A stretch of 16,090 nucleotides of DNA from Baffinella frigidus (taxonomy: Eukaryota > Cryptophyceae > Cryptomonadales > Baffinellaceae): contig MU646456.1 in NCBI GenBank assembly GCA_026770585.1, positions 418,796 through 434,885 of the forward strand, in the 5' to 3' direction. The position numbers and the translations under genes are program-made. Shown here piece by piece: positions 14,501 through 16,090 of the stretch (the first letter of the stretch is position 1; every line of letters begins with the position of its first letter). The notes under the pieces were generated by a model. That model saw only the letters and a list, made by a program, of their open reading frames with translations, did no database searches and was not told the origin of the DNA.

Positions 14501-16090
14501 CTTCGTCTTCGCCGCCCTCGCCTCCGCGCTCCTCGACACGTCCCCCGCCGTGCGCGCCGCAGCTGTCAAGGCTGTGGTGCGCGCCGCCGGGCAAGACTCC
14601 CCGCAGGCGAGTCAACTGGAAAAGGCCCCCAGTTTTGCGCCCCTTTCCTAAGTTCGAACGTCAATTCCTAGTGCAAATTTTAAAACTCCAAGATATTTTA
14701 CAACTCTTAAGATTCGTTATTACAAGTTAGGTTGTTGGCTTTGTGAAGGATTTGCCGCAGCCGCCAAGGCCGTGGTGTGCGCCGTCGGGCGAGACTCCCC
14801 GCACGCGAGTGCTTACCACGCAGGGCCCTTTGGGGGGTATTTCAGGGTCGTTCTTGGAGCCATTGGGTTGTTTTTGGAGCAGTTTTCCTCTCTGAAAAAT
14901 GACTTTAGAATACCATTCCCCCTCAAAACTTGACTTTTGAATACCCCCCTCAAGAGCCCTCGTGGTAAGAGGGTCCAGCGGCGCGTCCTGGGTTAGTACC
15001 GGAGCGTGGTTGTTAGTACGGGACACGTCCGATAACAACACCTTGTTAGTACCGGGCACGTCCGATAACAACACCTTGTTAATACGGGACACGTCCGATA
15101 AAAACACTCCGCTCCCCACCAGCCCTCAGAGTGGGAGCAAATCGTCTTTTCGAGTTCCAGGATTTGTACCAGAGGTCGTCGGAATCCGACGGCCTTCAGT
15201 GCAAATCAAGGGGATTGAGAAAGACGGTTTGCTCTAATTCTGAGGGCTGGTGGCCCCGCAACTTAAGTTGACATATCTTAAGTTAACGTACGCAGGCGAT
15301 CGCGGCCTTGGCGGAGATGCTCCTCTCGTCGCGCACCACTTTTTCCGATGAGGTGTTAAACCCTAAACCCTAAACCCTAAACCCTAAACCCTGAACCCTG
15401 AACCCTAAACTCTAAACCCTAAACCCTGGACCCTAAACCCTGAACCCTAAACCCTAAACCCCAAACCCCAAACCCCAAACCCTCAACCCTAAACCCTGAA
15501 CATCAAACCCTAAACCCTAAACCCTAAAACCCCTAAACCTCAAACCCTAAACCCTAAACCCTAATCCCTAAACTCCAAACGCATCGCCCTCCCTCCCCCC
15601 ATCTCGCGACCCCCCCCCGAAAACGTTGCTAGAGAGAGACTTCCGCCTCTCTCCGCCCGTATCTTTTCAGACGAACGTCTAAAGTAGTCGCCCAGTTAAC
15701 TTAACCTTCTTCCAAGACACACCCGTTTCAGGAGCCTGCCCCCAGTGGTGACGGAGCCGCCGCCTTGCAGCGGACGGCCCCACACCCTCCTTTTTGTGTG
15801 TGAAATCGGGTGCCTACCCGCGTGTCACAACACACCCACACACAAGGCCCCTCCTGTTTGAGAGGGAGGCGTGTGTGCGTGTGTGCGTACACTCGCCCCT
15901 TCGTCTTCCTCTTCTTTATTACTCTCGATACAGGTCCTGAATGAGGCCCTGGAGCCTTGAGTTGAGTGATACAAAAGTCTATGCGTCTTAAGAAACGAAA
16001 CGTGGAACAGCCCCGCCGGCAGGCTCGTGAACGCCCGCGTGACCGGTCACGCGGACGCCGAAGCCAGACGGTCGGTCGTGACTGCCTTGT
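11584..16090 (+). CDS. HEAT-repeat protein gene, 5' part (runs off the window)
   Basis: Exon 1 11584-12153 (190 codons), exon 2 12725-13129 (135), exon 3 14484-14606 (41), exon 4 15296-15352 (19), all phase 0. Less certain: exon 5 15732-15761, exon 6 15934-15953, exon 7 from 16023 to the edge. The N-terminal 120 residues are Ser/Pro/Gly-rich and disordered. HEAT helices then start: exon 1 ends SRDPDAA and exon 2 begins VRQAALDALRN, which together rebuild one canonical repeat. Further repeats are EPSIRRAAVQDLAEKV, SPAVRAAAVKAVVRAAG and HADAEARRSVVTAL. Exon 2 also holds VRVLFVEWEGALIVAGVPRP, a non-HEAT insert. The donor of exon 3 is GC (GCGAGT), and exons 5-6 need GCCTTG donors. Such solenoids usually bind proteins; the partner and family are not recognisable. 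Confidence 0.75.
12154..12720. repeat. HEAT gene intron 1, almost wholly telomere-like
   Basis: Donor GTCCAA is followed within ten bases by CCCTAAA, CCCTGAA, CCCTACA, CCCCAAA and related units for about 560 bp, to the acceptor CACGCATCCCAG. The C-rich strand is in the transcript. Sub-blocks are homogeneous (CCCCAAA at 12610-12640, CCCCCAA at about 12648-12700), which shows local expansion. Confidence 0.95.
13145..13247. mobile_element. Small MITE near the exon 2 donor
   Basis: TATCCCTTAAGTTGCGAG at 13145 pairs with CTCGCCACTTAAGGGATA near 13231-13248 (one or two mismatches). The centre contains a second hairpin, CCTACGGTAGGGC, also present in the nested hairpin at 8545-8557. Its left end starts 15 bases after the exon 2 donor. 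Confidence 0.7.
13319..13465. repeat. Telomere-like array, C-rich on plus, in HEAT intron 2
   Basis: CCCTACA units dominate, with three copies of a longer CCCTGAACCCGACACCCTCC block, ending in four canonical CCCTAAA units. Confidence 0.94.
13579..13702. repeat. Telomere-like array, G-rich on plus (GGGTGTA)
   Basis: About 14 GGGTGTA units with variants, then GGGTTCA. It is the one array in an oriented intron whose G-rich strand is in the transcript. With 13319-13465 it forms an inverted pair around a 110-bp GC-rich spacer. Confidence 0.94.
13717..13858 (-). mobile_element. 142-bp MITE, copy 2, inverted relative to 3418-3559
   Basis: Same length as copy 1 and similar along its whole length: AACCGGATTCTGGCCC, AGGGCCCTAATTAACC, TTCGTCCAACTCCTAT, ending AAACATGTCCCC. 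One terminus is more diverged (GGTTTGATTGAAGATAAAA). Confidence 0.8.
13907..14056. mobile_element. 150-bp MITE with CCACCAACCCTCACGG ends
   Basis: The left CCACCAACCCTCACGG plus GGGCAAATCG is mirrored at the right to 14056. Inner arms (TTTCAAGGGG / CCCCCTTGAAA) and a central GTCGGATTCCGAC palindrome extend the hairpin to nearly full length. It is related in ends and centre to 15116-15253. Confidence 0.85.
14069..14158 (+). pseudogene. 5' half copy of HEAT exon 3 with its upstream flank
   Basis: TCCCGCTCAC and GTCGAGCGGCGCCCATCCTT through CTCGACACGTCCCCC match 14458-14546 at roughly 90 percent. The acceptor AG is mutated to AA (CATCAAG). The match stops at CCCCC. The rest of this copy appears to lie at 14754-14810. 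Confidence 0.8.
14181..14232. repeat. 52-bp imperfect hairpin
   Basis: CCATTTTCTCGGGGCGGCAC pairs with GTGCCACCCGAGGAAATGG, with a short inner TTCGAAAACGAA loop region. Confidence 0.75.
14290..14442. mobile_element. 153-bp MITE with GAAGCGTCTAGCTGTGAAA ends
   Basis: The first 53 bp (GAAGCGTCTAGCTGTGAAAA ... GACCTGAGGCAGATCAAATC) pair with the last 53 bp at roughly 80 to 90 percent. The inner part includes CCCCTTTTCAGGAAGTTC. Its right end lies 41 bp upstream of HEAT exon 3. Confidence 0.88.
14754..14810 (+). pseudogene. 3' half copy of HEAT exon 3 with donor region
   Basis: GCCGCAGCCGCCAAGGCCGT to CTCCCCGCACGCGAGT matches 14556-14613, including the GCGAGT donor, with about eight substitutions. 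It begins nine exon bases after the point where the 14069-14158 copy stops. Confidence 0.78.
14812..14969. mobile_element. 158-bp MITE with CTTACCACG ends
   Basis: The left CTTACCACGCAGGGCCCTTT plus GGGGGGTATT is mirrored at the right (AATACCCCCCTC ... AGAGCCCTCGTGGTAAG). It lies one base after the exon 3 half-copy. Confidence 0.83.
14993..15111. repeat. 33-bp tandem repeat, three copies plus a partial
   Basis: Units begin TTAGTACGGGACACGTCCGA and end TAACAACACCTTG. The first is truncated (14993-15012) and the last diverges at its end. It fills the gap between two MITEs in HEAT intron 3. Confidence 0.9.
15116..15253. mobile_element. 138-bp MITE with CCACCAGCCCTCAGA ends
   Basis: CCACCAGCCCTCAGA at 15116-15130 is the exact complement of the right end. 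Pairing continues through GAGCAAATCGTCTTT. The centre has GTCGGAATCCGAC. Ends, GCAAATCG block and centre mark it as a relative of 13907-14056. Confidence 0.88.
15357..15580. repeat. Telomere-like array in HEAT intron 4
   Basis: About 30 units, mostly canonical CCCTAAA, starting four bases after the donor GTGTTA. The C-rich strand is in the transcript. This is the least degenerate array of the window. The following 15581-15731, up to the CCCGTTTCAG acceptor, holds C runs and an AGAGAGA/TCTCTCT hairpin. Confidence 0.95.

Noticed and set aside
14993-15111. CRISPR-like array
   Set aside because: The 33-bp units are directly tandem without unique spacers, and the context is a eukaryotic intron.

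Overview
The window is nuclear DNA of a flagellated eukaryote, most likely an alga. Short, GC-rich exons are separated by GT-AG (and some GC-AG) introns packed with degenerate TTTAGGG/CCCTAAA-type telomere-like repeats and small inverted-repeat elements. There is no bacterial-style gene packing. TTTAGGG-type repeats occur in green algae and plants, dinoflagellates and a few other lineages. A green flagellate (for example a Pyramimonadales-type prasinophyte) or a dinoflagellate would fit, but the sequence alone does not settle the lineage.

Layout. 1-3190: microsatellite, long G-rich telomere-like arrays, and four minus-strand exons or exon pieces (339-452, 1230-1325, 1747-1822, 2661-2740) of unrecognised helical protein(s), with several truncated copies of exon edges. 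3190-4370: small repeats, a 142-bp MITE and unresolved GC-rich DNA. 4374-5212: a tentative two-exon minus-strand gene. 5290-9830: mostly dispersed repeats, a repeat family ending in CCTAAAGGACCTAAAG, a (TC)n tract, fold-back elements, and a TA-flanked MITE at 8504-8864 lying exactly between a GT and an AG. 9899-11500 (minus): a complete five-exon gene for a UPF0193 (EVG1 / human C22orf23-like) protein, about 243 residues. 11584 to the right edge (plus): a HEAT-repeat protein gene, divergent from the UPF0193 gene across about 83 bp. Its introns hold telomere-like arrays, at least six hairpin elements and a split copy of its own exon 3.

The strongest results are the two gene models. In each, splicing rebuilds continuous protein homology or repeat structure across introns, and all confidently placed introns are phase 0. 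The most unusual signal is the orientation of the telomere-like arrays. In nearly every intron that can be oriented, on either DNA strand, the transcript carries the C-rich (CCCTAAA) form, and several acceptors are formed directly from the last repeat unit. Partial exon copies next to such arrays or MITEs recur in three separate genes, which suggests a common mechanism of intron growth by repair or insertion. No cooperating pathway between the genes can be inferred. The UPF0193 family is of poorly known function, and the HEAT protein is recognised only by its fold type.
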